Source of the DNA: an uncultured Oscillospiraceae bacterium
GTDB lineage: Bacteria > Bacillota > Clostridia > Oscillospirales > Oscillospiraceae
Reading direction: 5' to 3'
NCBI GenBank assembly: GCA_910584835.1
Contig: CAJUEG010000091.1
Span: 1-9,368, forward strand
DNA: 9,368 nt
Shown here one piece after another: positions 1 through 4,995 of the stretch. Below the pieces are notes generated by a model. That model saw nothing but the letters and a program-made list of their open reading frames with translations. It searched no databases and had not been told where the DNA came from. Numbering within the stretch: position 1 is the first letter of the stretch; every line of letters begins with the position of its first letter. Both the position numbers and the translations under genes were made by a program.

Positions 1-24
1 CTATTCACACGGGTTTTGTGCCTG

Positions 25-39
25 GAATACTGTGTATTC
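25..39. repeat. short palindrome at left edge
   Basis: GAATAC, a 3-base spacer and GTATTC form a 15-bp palindrome. About 12 bases further on, GGAGGG (51-56) and CCCTCC (62-67) form a small hairpin with a 5-base loop. Both lie downstream of the sigma-factor gene, in the direction where an ICE of this type would carry its excisionase and integrase. An operator or a weak processing structure is possible. Positions 1-106 show no convincing complete gene. Confidence 0.3.
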
Positions 40-106
40 AGTTGTCGGCGGGAGGGCTTGTCCCTCCTCACCTATCAGGCGGTTTTTGGGCGTTTTCGGA
101 TGTACC

Positions 107-526
107 TTAGAAAGAAAAATCCAAATATTTTTTCAAACCCCGCAGGCCCTTGTTGATCGTTTCCCGGACGTTGCGCTCCTCCACGTTCTCCGCCCTGGCA
201 ATCTGGCCCACGCTCCGCCCCAGGATGAAACGGGCATAGACGCGCCGGGCCTGGACGGGCGGGAGGCGGTCAAGGGCGGCATAGAGGGCGGCGTGGCCCT
301 CGGCCTGCTCCATGATCTCCTCCGGGGTCAACGGGGGATAGGTCACGTCGGCCTCAAAACCGGGAGTTCCGTCCAGGGAGCACTCGTCATGCTCCCGCTT
401 GCGGCGCTTATAGCTGTCGCACAGGCGGCCACCGATGGAGAGGGTCACGGCGATCTCGTCCGACACCTCCATAGTGATACGCTCCGTCAGGTGGGGGTAG
501 TAGCTGTTCAATTTAATGGTCGCCAT
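107..526 (-). CDS. Sigma-70-like HTH regulator of the element (Tn916 Orf7-like)
   Basis: This 139-residue protein starts at ATG 526, six bases after a GGAGG site. The C-terminal half (about 82-135) looks like a sigma-70 region 4 helix-turn-helix: 'LPPVQARRVYARFILGRSVGQ' is followed by a recognition helix around 'ENVEERNVRETINKGLRGLKK'. No region 2 is visible, so it is a short sigma-like regulator and not a full ECF factor. The N-terminus ('MATIKLNSYYPHLTERITMEV') matches the style of regulators found in Tn1549-type elements. In Tn916 the positional counterpart, Orf7, works with Orf8 to activate excision and transfer genes. That role here is inferred from family and position. Its ribosome binding site is buried in an inverted repeat (533-577), which suggests translational control. 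It lies downstream of, and in the same direction as, the MATE-KTR cargo, so read-through could express it. Confidence 0.8.
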   Translation of the reverse strand: MATIKLNSYYPHLTERITMEVSDEIAVTLSIGGRLCDSYKRRKREHDECSLDGTPGFEADVTYPPLTPEEIMEQAEGHAALYAALDRLPPVQARRVYARFILGRSVGQIARAENVEERNVRETINKGLRGLKKYLDFSF

Positions 527-532
527 AAGTAA

Positions 533-577
533 CCTCCATTTCGATACGGGGCGGAAAGGGACAGATCGAAATGGAGG
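533..577 (-). promoter_or_regulatory. RBS-sequestering hairpin upstream of sigma gene
   Basis: A perfect 13-bp inverted repeat (CCTCCATTTCGAT at 533-545, ATCGAAATGGAGG at 565-577) encloses a 19-base loop. In the minus-strand mRNA the 3' arm ends in AAATGGAGG, the Shine-Dalgarno of the sigma-like gene, six bases before its ATG. The 5' arm ends up as the exact anti-Shine-Dalgarno. The folded form should block initiation, so an unfolding trigger (upstream translation, protein or temperature) would switch translation on. The sequence and pairing are seen directly; the regulatory meaning is inferred. Confidence 0.65.
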
Positions 578-611
578 GTCAGGCGGAGAACGGCAGCCGG
601 GGCTCCGAACA

Positions 612-630
612 TCTGGACACCGTGTCCAGA
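612..630. repeat. Dispersed 19-bp palindrome, copy 1
   Basis: TCTGGACACCGTGTCCAGA has 9-bp arms around one centre base. This copy sits 86 bp upstream of the sigma-like start. Unlike copies 2-4, its flanks do not extend the stem. The other copies have core positions 3425-3443, 4935-4953, 7328-7346 and 9239-9257. Confidence 0.85.
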
Positions 631-647
631 AACGACAGGAAACGACA
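629..647. repeat. 9-bp direct repeat with 10-bp period
   Basis: GAAACGACA occurs twice (629-637 and 639-647), one helical turn apart. The pair lies between palindrome copy 1, whose last two bases it shares, and the GC-rich hairpin at 649-677. Same-face spacing would suit a protein binding as a direct-repeat dimer. No known site is recognised. Confidence 0.5.
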
Positions 648-648
648 A

Positions 649-677
649 CGCCCGCACAGCGTTGTACTGTGCGGGCG
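649..677. terminator. GC-rich 11-bp hairpin, possible terminator or attenuator
   Basis: CGCCCGCACAG and CTGTGCGGGCG pair perfectly around a 7-base loop. On the minus strand the stem is followed by TTGTCGTTTCC, which is T-rich but lacks a clean T-run. It lies between the cargo genes and the sigma-like gene, so it could terminate cargo transcripts or attenuate sigma expression. Termination efficiency cannot be judged from sequence alone. Confidence 0.4.
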
Positions 678-747
678 CATGAAGTGACATGGTTCTTTAT
701 ATACTTACATATTTCGTGTATATAGCCGGAGTAGCCCGGCGGAGGGT

Positions 748-795
748 CTATGCTTTTTTTAGCAAATTATGTATAGCAGAAACGAGAAAAGACAC
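748..795 (-). CDS. Possible 15-residue peptide with strong RBS
   Basis: AGGAGG (803-808), a 7-base spacer and a GTG start open a short frame encoding MSFLVSAIHNLLKKA, ending in TAG. The Shine-Dalgarno is among the best in the window, which is the main reason to list it. The peptide looks amphipathic with a basic end. The 11-bp palindrome ACGGTCACCGT (811-821) lies immediately upstream of the RBS and could be an operator or small hairpin. Function is unknown. It could be a leader peptide whose translation affects the sigma-like gene about 220 bp downstream. It could also be a remnant start of a lost gene. Confidence 0.35.
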   Translation of the reverse strand: MSFLVSAIHNLLKKA

Positions 796-836
796 GGCGC
801 TACCTCCTAAACGGTCACCGTATCTTTCAAATGGAA

Positions 837-878
837 AGAGCCGATAACCGCATTTTTAATTTGCGTGTTATCGGCTCT
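837..878 (-). terminator. Strong hairpin after the MATE-KTR operon
   Basis: Two 12-base arms (AGAGCCGATAAC at 837-848 and GTTATCGGCTCT at 867-878) pair perfectly. An inner CGCA/TGCG extension follows with one bulged base and a 9-base loop. On the minus strand the stem ends in CTCTTT, a short T-run, about 30 bp after the KTR stop codon. It is most simply the transcription terminator of the cargo operon. The short T-tract leaves room for partial read-through into the sigma-like gene. Confidence 0.55.
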
Positions 879-906
879 GCGTCTATGCGTCTGGCTCTTT
901 TGATAT

Positions 907-1089
907 TTATTTGGATATTAAGCTACTCAAGCAAACAACAGATAGGTTTCCTTTTTTTACATCTACTAAAGTCTCCTGCTTGCATTTCGGACAATACAGC
1001 GGGAAATTGACAAGCTCTGTGTCTGGACGCACTTTAAGTCTGGTCTTATTTCCGCATACGGGGCATAGAAGCCATATCATCTGACCCAT
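907..1089 (-). CDS. Cysteine-rich KTR-domain small protein (Tn916 Orf6-like)
   Basis: This 60-residue protein has 'CPVCGNKTRLKVRPDTELVN' near the N-terminus and 'YCPKCKQETLVDVK' after it. The two CxxC pairs (C9/C12 and C33/C36) should hold one zinc ion. The 'NKTRLKV' stretch is characteristic of the Cys-rich KTR family, the small proteins that follow resistance genes in Tn916-like elements. The molecular function of the family is unknown. Start: ATG 1089 overlaps the last base of the MATE stop codon (TGATG), and GGAGG lies 10 bases upstream inside the MATE gene, so translation is probably coupled. The frame stays open further upstream, but that extension lies entirely inside the MATE gene. 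The C-terminal tail (about 45-60) is hydrophobic and has an extra Cys. Confidence 0.8.
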   Translation of the reverse strand: MGQMIWLLCPVCGNKTRLKVRPDTELVNFPLYCPKCKQETLVDVKKGNLSVVCLSSLISK

Positions 1090-2468
1090 CAAAGGCTTTC
1101 CTCCTTGTAACTTTTTTGAATTAGCTTTTTTTGCTCCCACTTTCTACTTTTGAAATAGAGCAAGCCCACAATAGCAGGCAGGACTGGCGAGAGTGCCTGT
1201 CCATAAAAAATGCCGGGAAATCCCATACAAAGGGTAAAAGCTAAAAACCAGCTCACTGGCAGACGAATGATAACTGCATCCAATAAAGCGTTAATCATGG
1301 CAACATTTGCCGCACCTACCCCGATGGCAAAGGAATCCAGCGTATACATGGCCGCATAAATCAAACTATTGATACCGCAACAAATACGCAGGTAATACAC
1401 ACCATCGTTTACTACTTCCGGGCTGGTACTACCGAACAGTAAAATCAATGGTTCCGCAAAAAGTTGTACGCCAATTACAACAACAAACGTAACAGCAATA
1501 TTCATCACTAAACTGATTTTTACCACCTTTCGGGCTCGTTCGATTTGTCCTGCACCCATGCACTGACCGGCCATCGCCGTTACTGCCTGTCCAATAGCCC
1601 AGCAGGGCATACCAGCAAATGTATTGATCTGCAAGCCTACGCCAGATGCGGCGGAAACAGGAGTACCAAATTGATTGAGCATACCTGTTACCAGCAGATA
1701 GGCCATGTTGACTACTACCATCTGAATTGCTGTGGGTAGGCCGACTTTTATAATGGCGGTCAGCTTATCCCATTGAAGTGTAAATTTTCCGTGTTCCGCC
1801 GCAGAGAAAAACACCTTGCGTCGTTTTAGATAGAACAAAGAAATCACAAAGGAAATTCCCTGTGCCGTGATTGTCGCGTAAGCGGCTCCTGCTGTCCCCA
1901 TTTCAAAGGGGCCTACCAATATAATATCTAAAATGACATTGATGATGGTGGCAATCCCAACAAAGCAGAGGGGAGATTTTGAATCCCCCAGTCCCTTGAG
2001 TACGGAGCAAACAGCATTATATCCAAACACAAAGACCGTCCCACAACAAATAATTTTCATATAGTCACAGGCATCTTGATACGCATCCGCCGGAACATTT
2101 AGTGCCTGAAACAGTGGACGGTAAACTGCCAAGCTCACAACAGTCACAAAGAAAGAAGATACCAGCGAAAGTAACGCCAACATTTGAAAAGACTCTGCTT
2201 GCCCCTTTGCATCGTCTGCCCCTTTGTATTGAGCAATCAATACAGCTCCACCCATTGTCATACCAATACAAATTGAGTTAATGATATAACACAATTTAGA
2301 AGCGTTGTTAATCGCCGCAAGGCCCACATCTCCTACAATCTGGCCGATCACAAGCATATCTACCACATTGTAGAAAGATTGCAGCATATTCGCCAGAAGT
2401 AACGGGAGCGCGAAAACGGCCAGCTTTCTTGGCACACTCCCGGTCAATAAGTTATGTTTTTCTATCAT
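1089..2468 (-). CDS. MATE family multidrug efflux transporter
   Basis: This 459-residue integral membrane protein has about twelve hydrophobic segments, the length and layout of MATE/NorM/DinF-type cation-coupled drug antiporters. The opening 'GSVPRKLAVFALPLLLANML' and following 'FYNVVDMLVIGQIVGDVGLA' are characteristic of the family's first two helices. A similar pattern recurs mid-protein ('VGLPTAIQMVVVNMAYLLVT'), reflecting its two-lobe repeat. It should export cationic drugs in exchange for Na+ or H+; the actual substrate cannot be told. Start: ATG 2468 has GGAGG at 2476-2480 with 7-base spacing. Upstream in-frame TTG and ATG codons would run through the attenuator and are less likely. 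The gene is visibly less GC-rich than the transfer genes, suggesting separate acquisition. It stands where tet(M) stands in Tn916 and has a similar attenuator-type leader. Confidence 0.88.
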   Translation of the reverse strand: MIEKHNLLTGSVPRKLAVFALPLLLANMLQSFYNVVDMLVIGQIVGDVGLAAINNASKLCYIINSICIGMTMGGAVLIAQYKGADDAKGQAESFQMLALLSLVSSFFVTVVSLAVYRPLFQALNVPADAYQDACDYMKIICCGTVFVFGYNAVCSVLKGLGDSKSPLCFVGIATIINVILDIILVGPFEMGTAGAAYATITAQGISFVISLFYLKRRKVFFSAAEHGKFTLQWDKLTAIIKVGLPTAIQMVVVNMAYLLVTGMLNQFGTPVSAASGVGLQINTFAGMPCWAIGQAVTAMAGQCMGAGQIERARKVVKISLVMNIAVTFVVVIGVQLFAEPLILLFGSTSPEVVNDGVYYLRICCGINSLIYAAMYTLDSFAIGVGAANVAMINALLDAVIIRLPVSWFLAFTLCMGFPGIFYGQALSPVLPAIVGLLYFKSRKWEQKKLIQKSYKEESL

Positions 2469-2535
2469 ATCCATTCCTCCAAAAAGAAAAGGGCACACCA
2501 TATCGTGTACCCTTTGCACATTCATAAATAAGCAT
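2452..2535 (-). CDS. Candidate leader peptide overlapping the MATE start
   Basis: A 27-codon frame starts at ATG 2535, right after the T-tract of one terminator hairpin, runs through the last hairpin (2488-2515) and ends with TAA 17 bases inside the MATE gene in another frame. It contains 'CAKGTRYGVPFSFWR'. Placement and geometry resemble the tet(M) leader peptide, where ribosome progress decides terminator formation. No strong Shine-Dalgarno precedes the ATG, which lowers confidence that it is translated. Confidence 0.45.
   Translation of the reverse strand: MLIYECAKGTRYGVPFSFWRNGYDRKT
2481..2515 (-). terminator. Attenuator hairpin just before the MATE RBS
   Basis: AAAGGGTACAC (2515-2505) pairs with GTGTGCCCTTT (2498-2488), 11 bp with one G-T pair and a 6-base loop. 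TCTTTTT follows, then at once the MATE GGAGG. A rival partner exists upstream: GTACCCTTT at 2603-2611 is exactly complementary to AAAGGGTAC (2507-2515), so an anti-terminator can form instead. Confidence 0.65.
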
Positions 2536-2571
2536 AACAAAAGGCCACAAACAAAACATTGTCTGTGGCCT
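2536..2571 (-). terminator. Intrinsic terminator within the MATE leader
   Basis: AGGCCACAGACA (2571-2560) pairs with TGTTTGTGGCCT (2553-2542), 12 bp with a single G-T pair and a 6-base loop. TTTGTT follows. This is a strong rho-independent terminator placed before the pump gene, so most transcripts should stop here without a signal. Confidence 0.7.
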
Positions 2572-2610
2572 AAACAGTCGATTGTCTATCGTTGGTTGGA
2601 TAAAAGGGTA

Positions 2611-2642
2611 CAAAAACCAAAGGCAGTCTATATCCGCCCTGG
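2611..2642 (-). terminator. Upstream terminator-like hairpin in the MATE leader
   Basis: CCAGGGC and GCCTTTGG pair as a 7-bp stem with one bulged T and one G-T pair, followed by TTTTTG. An alternative AAAGGC/GCCTTT pairing shares the same arms. The sequence directly after the T-run (2603-2611) is the anti-terminator arm for the hairpin at 2488-2515. Confidence 0.45.
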
Positions 2643-2655
2643 CCTTTTCACCATA

Positions 2656-2745
2656 TCAATCAACTTTCCGAAAAGGCTCCGCACAATGTTTCGTGGTATA
2701 AACTTGTGTGGAGCCGAATCCAATACATAACTTCCCGAACAACAT
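2656..2745 (-). CDS. Candidate 29-residue leader peptide (first in the MATE leader)
   Basis: ATG 2745 follows an AGAGAGGTG ribosome binding site with good spacing, about 30 bases after the promoter -10. The frame runs 29 codons to TGA and contains 'LCIGFGSTQVYTTKHCAE'. It spans the hairpin at 2675-2715, so a ribosome stalled by an antibiotic would stop this hairpin folding. This is the arrangement of inducible resistance leaders. The peptide itself is not recognised from a characterised system, and stalling is inferred. Confidence 0.55.
   Translation of the reverse strand: MLFGKLCIGFGSTQVYTTKHCAEPFRKVD
2675..2715 (-). promoter_or_regulatory. Alternative-pairing hairpin inside leader peptide 1
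   Basis: GGCTCC-A-CACAA pairs with TTGTG-C-GGAGCC, 11 bp with one mismatch, followed by TTTTC. The 3' arm region AACATTGTG (2682-2690) can instead pair with CACAATGTT (2741-2749) at the leader-peptide start codon, giving two exclusive folds. This is the expected architecture of a ribosome-controlled switch. Confidence 0.5.
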
Positions 2746-2776
2746 TGTGTTCACCTCTCTTGTTAATTTGTATTAA

Positions 2777-2805
2777 ATTATACACAGTTTGCACTTTCTT
2801 GTCAA
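2777..2805 (-). promoter_or_regulatory. Consensus sigma-A promoter of the MATE leader
   Basis: TTGACA (2805-2800), a 17-base spacer and TATAAT (2782-2777) match the housekeeping consensus exactly. A perfect promoter ahead of several terminators indicates constitutive initiation with control by attenuation. The XRE regulator gene begins 130 bp away in the opposite direction. Positions 2806-2934 hold no gene and no equally clear promoter for the regulator. Confidence 0.85.
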
Positions 2806-2934
2806 GTCAAATCCATAGGCTCTTATTTTTTTAGAGACTTTGATTTGCGAAAAAAGATACTACTAAAATATAAAATTGTATTTCGTTCTCATACCCGCCC
2901 CTGAAATGTAAAATAATATAGGGGTGATGTGAGA

Positions 2935-3291
2935 ATGTACCAATATGAAAAGCGCCTGGATTGTCGCGCCCTGGGCAAAGAAATCAAGCGCAGACGCAAG
3001 GCCAAAGGCTGGACGCAGGAGCATCTGGCCCAGCTTGTAGACCTCACCCCTCGCTCCATCATGTATATTGAGAACAAGGGCCAGCACACCAGCCTCAACG
3101 CCTTTTACAAACTCGTCACCCTTTTGGATATTTCCGTAGATGAATTTTTCTACCCGGACAAACACAACGGAGAGGACGAGCGCCGGAAACACATTGACCG
3201 GATGCTGAATGGCATGGACGAAAAAGAGCTAACCATCATGGAGAGCGCCGCAGAGGGCATCTGCAAAGCCCGTGAAACGGAGGAAGCGTAA
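2935..3291 (+). CDS. XRE-family transcriptional regulator (Tn916 Orf9-like)
   Basis: This 118-residue protein has an XRE/Cro-CI helix-turn-helix at about 13-68. 'GWTQEHLAQLVDLTPRSIMY' is the core, followed by 'IENKGQHTSLNAFYKLVTLL' and 'DISVDEFF'. The C-terminal 'MDEKELTIMESAAEGICKAR' and the ENKGQH and SVDEFF motifs closely resemble Orf9 of Tn916, a DNA-binding protein thought to repress element genes. It is the only plus-strand gene seen here, divergent from the MATE leader and convergent with the relaxase. ATG 2935 has GGGGTG 8 bases upstream; GTG 2929 is an alternative start. The likely target is a promoter in this module, but no operator is visible. Its GC content lies between those of the cargo and the transfer genes. 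Confidence 0.88.
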   Translation: MYQYEKRLDCRALGKEIKRRRKAKGWTQEHLAQLVDLTPRSIMYIENKGQHTSLNAFYKLVTLLDISVDEFFYPDKHNGEDERRKHIDRMLNGMDEKELTIMESAAEGICKARETEEA

Positions 3292-3314
3292 GGAAAACGC
3301 CGCCTCCGTTTTTT
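3275..3314 (+). terminator. Intrinsic terminator of the XRE regulator
   Basis: AAACGGAGG (3275-3283) pairs with CCTCCGTTT (3303-3311), with an inner GCGT/ACGC helix, ending in a run of six T. The stem includes the last codons and the stop of the gene. It should block plus-strand transcription from running into the antisense of the relaxase. Confidence 0.85.
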
Positions 3315-3342
3315 GCGCTTATTCCAGGGTTGCGCTAAACGG

Positions 3343-3395
3343 CAAGCAGGGCGAGTGTCAATACACTCGCCATTTTCGCCTTGCGAAAATGCTTG
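3343..3395. other. Closed three-way-junction structure; candidate oriT
   Basis: CAAGCA (3343-3348) and TGCTTG (3390-3395) pair to close two perfect hairpins: GGCGAGTGT/ACACTCGCC with loop CAAT (3350-3371), and ATTTTCGC/GCGAAAAT with loop CTT (3372-3390). The outer helix and second hairpin compete for one base (3390). The region does not code for protein and lies between convergent genes just beyond the relaxase 3' end. Relaxase origins typically carry short inverted repeats next to the nick, so an oriT is a reasonable guess. A structured RNA or single-strand replication signal is also possible. No known nick consensus is recognised. Confidence 0.45.
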
Positions 3396-3410
3396 TTGGG
3401 GTGCCCCCAA
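3396..3410. repeat. Small G/C hairpin next to candidate oriT
   Basis: TTGGGG and CCCCAA pair around a TGC loop. The hairpin directly abuts the three-way junction and precedes palindrome copy 2 by seven bases. Confidence 0.5.
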
Positions 3411-3417
3411 ACCCGCT

Positions 3418-3450
3418 GGAAGCCTCTGGACACTGTGTCCAGAGGCTTCC
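3418..3450. repeat. Dispersed palindrome, copy 2 (33-bp perfect palindrome)
   Basis: The 19-bp core (3425-3443, centre T) is extended by 7 more paired bases on each side (GGAAGCC and GGCTTCC), giving 16-bp arms around one base. There is no T-run on either side, so it is not a standard terminator. It lies just downstream of the relaxase stop. Confidence 0.9.
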
Positions 3451-3468
3451 CTGTCTGCGGCCCCGTCG

Positions 3469-4917
3469 CTACCGCTCCTGGGCCTTACTCTCCCGCCCGC
3501 CGGACAGGTCGAGAAGATGATCGACGTTGGCCTTGACTGCCACCGCCTCCCGCATTTCCTGTTGCGCTGCCCTGTATTGGGCGTAGAGTTTTTTCTTCCG
3601 CTCCGCCAGCTCCCGGCGCTCCTTTTTCAGCGCGTCCATTTTCGGGAGCTTGGCCCCGTCCAGAATGTCATTGATCGCCGCCTTTGCCGCCCGATAGGAG
3701 GCCAGGGCCTCCTCATGCTCCGCCAGATACTTCTTGCTGTACCGGGCGGCCTTGTAGCCGTCGAACACGGGCCGGGTCTTGGCGTAGTCCACCACGGCCC
3801 CCATGAGTTTTGTGGTGGAGGCCAGCCGCTCCTCCACCCCCCGCAGCTCCCCGGCCAGGGCGTGGGCCCGGTCCACCACCGCCGCCGTCCGCTCCGCCAG
3901 GGCGTCATAGTCGGTCAGGCCGTTCTCCTGGAGAAACTGGAGGGCGGCGGCCATCTGTTTCAGATTGTAGATTTTCGCCCAGCGTTCATAAGCGGGTCCC
4001 TTGCCCTGGGCCATGCGCTGCTGAATGTCAATAATCAGATTGACGCGCCGGGGAGCTGCCGGGCGGGGCCGCCCCTGGGCGGGCTTGCGGACGGGGGCCC
4101 GCCCGTCGATCACCGCCTCCACGTCCTCCGGGCCGTAGCCGTCCCCCAGGGTGGAGGCCCGGAAGCGGGTGGCCCGGTCCTGGCCTGGGAGCCGGAACGA
4201 GATCACCCCGCCCCGGCCCCGCTTCACCTGGACCCCCGCCGCCTCCATCCGCCGGAGGAAATCGGCAAGGTCGGCGGGCCGGTCCGCCAGGGCCCCGTCG
4301 ATGATCCCCCGTATCTGCTCCTTGTAGGAGGGAGGCCGGGCCGCGCCCAGCCATTGGCCGTAGTGCTGGAATTTCCCCTTGCTGTGGAGCTTGGGGTTTT
4401 TGATAACGGACAGGTCATGCTCCAGGCATATCCGGTCGGACAGCCGCCGCAGGGCGCGGGCGGAGCCTAAAAAATCCCGGTATTTCCGGGTGCAGTCAAG
4501 GGTGGTGGAATTGTAGTAAATATGGACGTGGGGGTGGGGCCGGTCCGCGTGGGACACCACGAAGAAAGCGTGCTTTCCCTTGGTCCAGCGCATCGCCAGC
4601 TCATAGCCGATGTTCAGCGCCTCCTCCGGGTCCAGCTCCCCAGGGGGGAACGATTGGCGGATCTGATAGCACAGCACGTCGGCATCCCGCTTCTGCTCCC
4701 GGCCCGTGATGGTTTTGTACCGGGCCTTGCTCAAAAGAAACTCGCTGTCAGCGGTGAGGGGGTCGCACTCGTAGGAGCGGATCAGGGCCCCGTCCAGTGT
4801 CTTTTCCGGGTTCTGGCCGTAGTCGAAGCGGTCCGACAGGGATTCCAGGATCGACTTGCCCCCGCTGATATGGTGGGCCTTTAGATAGGTCGTCGCCAGG
4901 GACAGCCCCCCTTTCAA
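3469..4917 (-). CDS. Conjugative relaxase (MobP/VirD2-type, Tn1549-like)
   Basis: This 482-residue protein should nick oriT, stay bound to the 5' end and pilot the DNA strand into the recipient. The relaxase core occupies about residues 8-190. 'HADRPHPHVHIYYN' (H123, D125, H128, H130, H132, N136) is the HUH-type metal-binding motif. The Tyr of 'FDYGQNPEKT' (Y33) is the likely nucleophile by analogy with the family. The C-terminal part (about 290-482) is rich in Ala, Glu, Lys and Arg and probably helical. Start: no ATG is available near the N-terminus. TTG 4917 has GGGGAGA upstream; a CTG at 4899 would give the 'MATTYLK' N-terminus usual in relatives and has AAAGGGGGG at good spacing. MobC precedes it by 78 bp, interrupted by palindrome copy 3. 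Confidence 0.88.
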   Translation of the reverse strand: MKGGLSLATTYLKAHHISGGKSILESLSDRFDYGQNPEKTLDGALIRSYECDPLTADSEFLLSKARYKTITGREQKRDADVLCYQIRQSFPPGELDPEEALNIGYELAMRWTKGKHAFFVVSHADRPHPHVHIYYNSTTLDCTRKYRDFLGSARALRRLSDRICLEHDLSVIKNPKLHSKGKFQHYGQWLGAARPPSYKEQIRGIIDGALADRPADLADFLRRMEAAGVQVKRGRGGVISFRLPGQDRATRFRASTLGDGYGPEDVEAVIDGRAPVRKPAQGRPRPAAPRRVNLIIDIQQRMAQGKGPAYERWAKIYNLKQMAAALQFLQENGLTDYDALAERTAAVVDRAHALAGELRGVEERLASTTKLMGAVVDYAKTRPVFDGYKAARYSKKYLAEHEEALASYRAAKAAINDILDGAKLPKMDALKKERRELAERKKKLYAQYRAAQQEMREAVAVKANVDHLLDLSGGRESKAQER

Positions 4918-4927
4918 AATCGGTTCT

Positions 4928-4961
4928 CCCCGCCTCTGGACACCGTGTCCAGAGGGCGGGG
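4928..4961. repeat. Dispersed palindrome, copy 3
   Basis: The core (4935-4953, centre C) is flanked by CCCCGCC and GGGCGGGG, which extend the stem by 7 bp with one bulged G. The flanks differ from those of copy 2 yet still pair with each other. It lies between the mobC stop and the relaxase start, so it may separate their translation or RNA stability. Confidence 0.88.
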
Positions 4962-4995
4962 GCAGCCGGGGAGCGGCCGGGGCCGCTCCCTCGGT

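Noticed and set aside
1..71. Minus-strand frame from GTG 71 running off the left edge
   Set aside because: Only 23 codons are visible, there is no good RBS, and the peptide is not recognisable.
508..690. 60-codon minus-strand frame overlapping the sigma-like start
   Set aside because: No Shine-Dalgarno, and it runs across palindromes and the RBS hairpin. Kept only as a possible translated leader in the RBS finding.
1089..2540. Longer MATE protein starting at TTG 2540
   Set aside because: The extra 24 residues run through the attenuator hairpin and its T-run. ATG 2468 has an ideal GGAGG and gives the normal family N-terminus.
3418..3450. 33-bp palindrome as relaxase terminator
   Set aside because: No T-run on either side, and the same core occurs inside coding regions elsewhere.
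3313..4470. Long plus-strand open frame opposite the relaxase
   Set aside because: It is antisense to a relaxase with clear motifs, is Pro/Gly/Arg/Leu-rich as expected from GC-rich antisense DNA, and has no RBS or recognisable domain.
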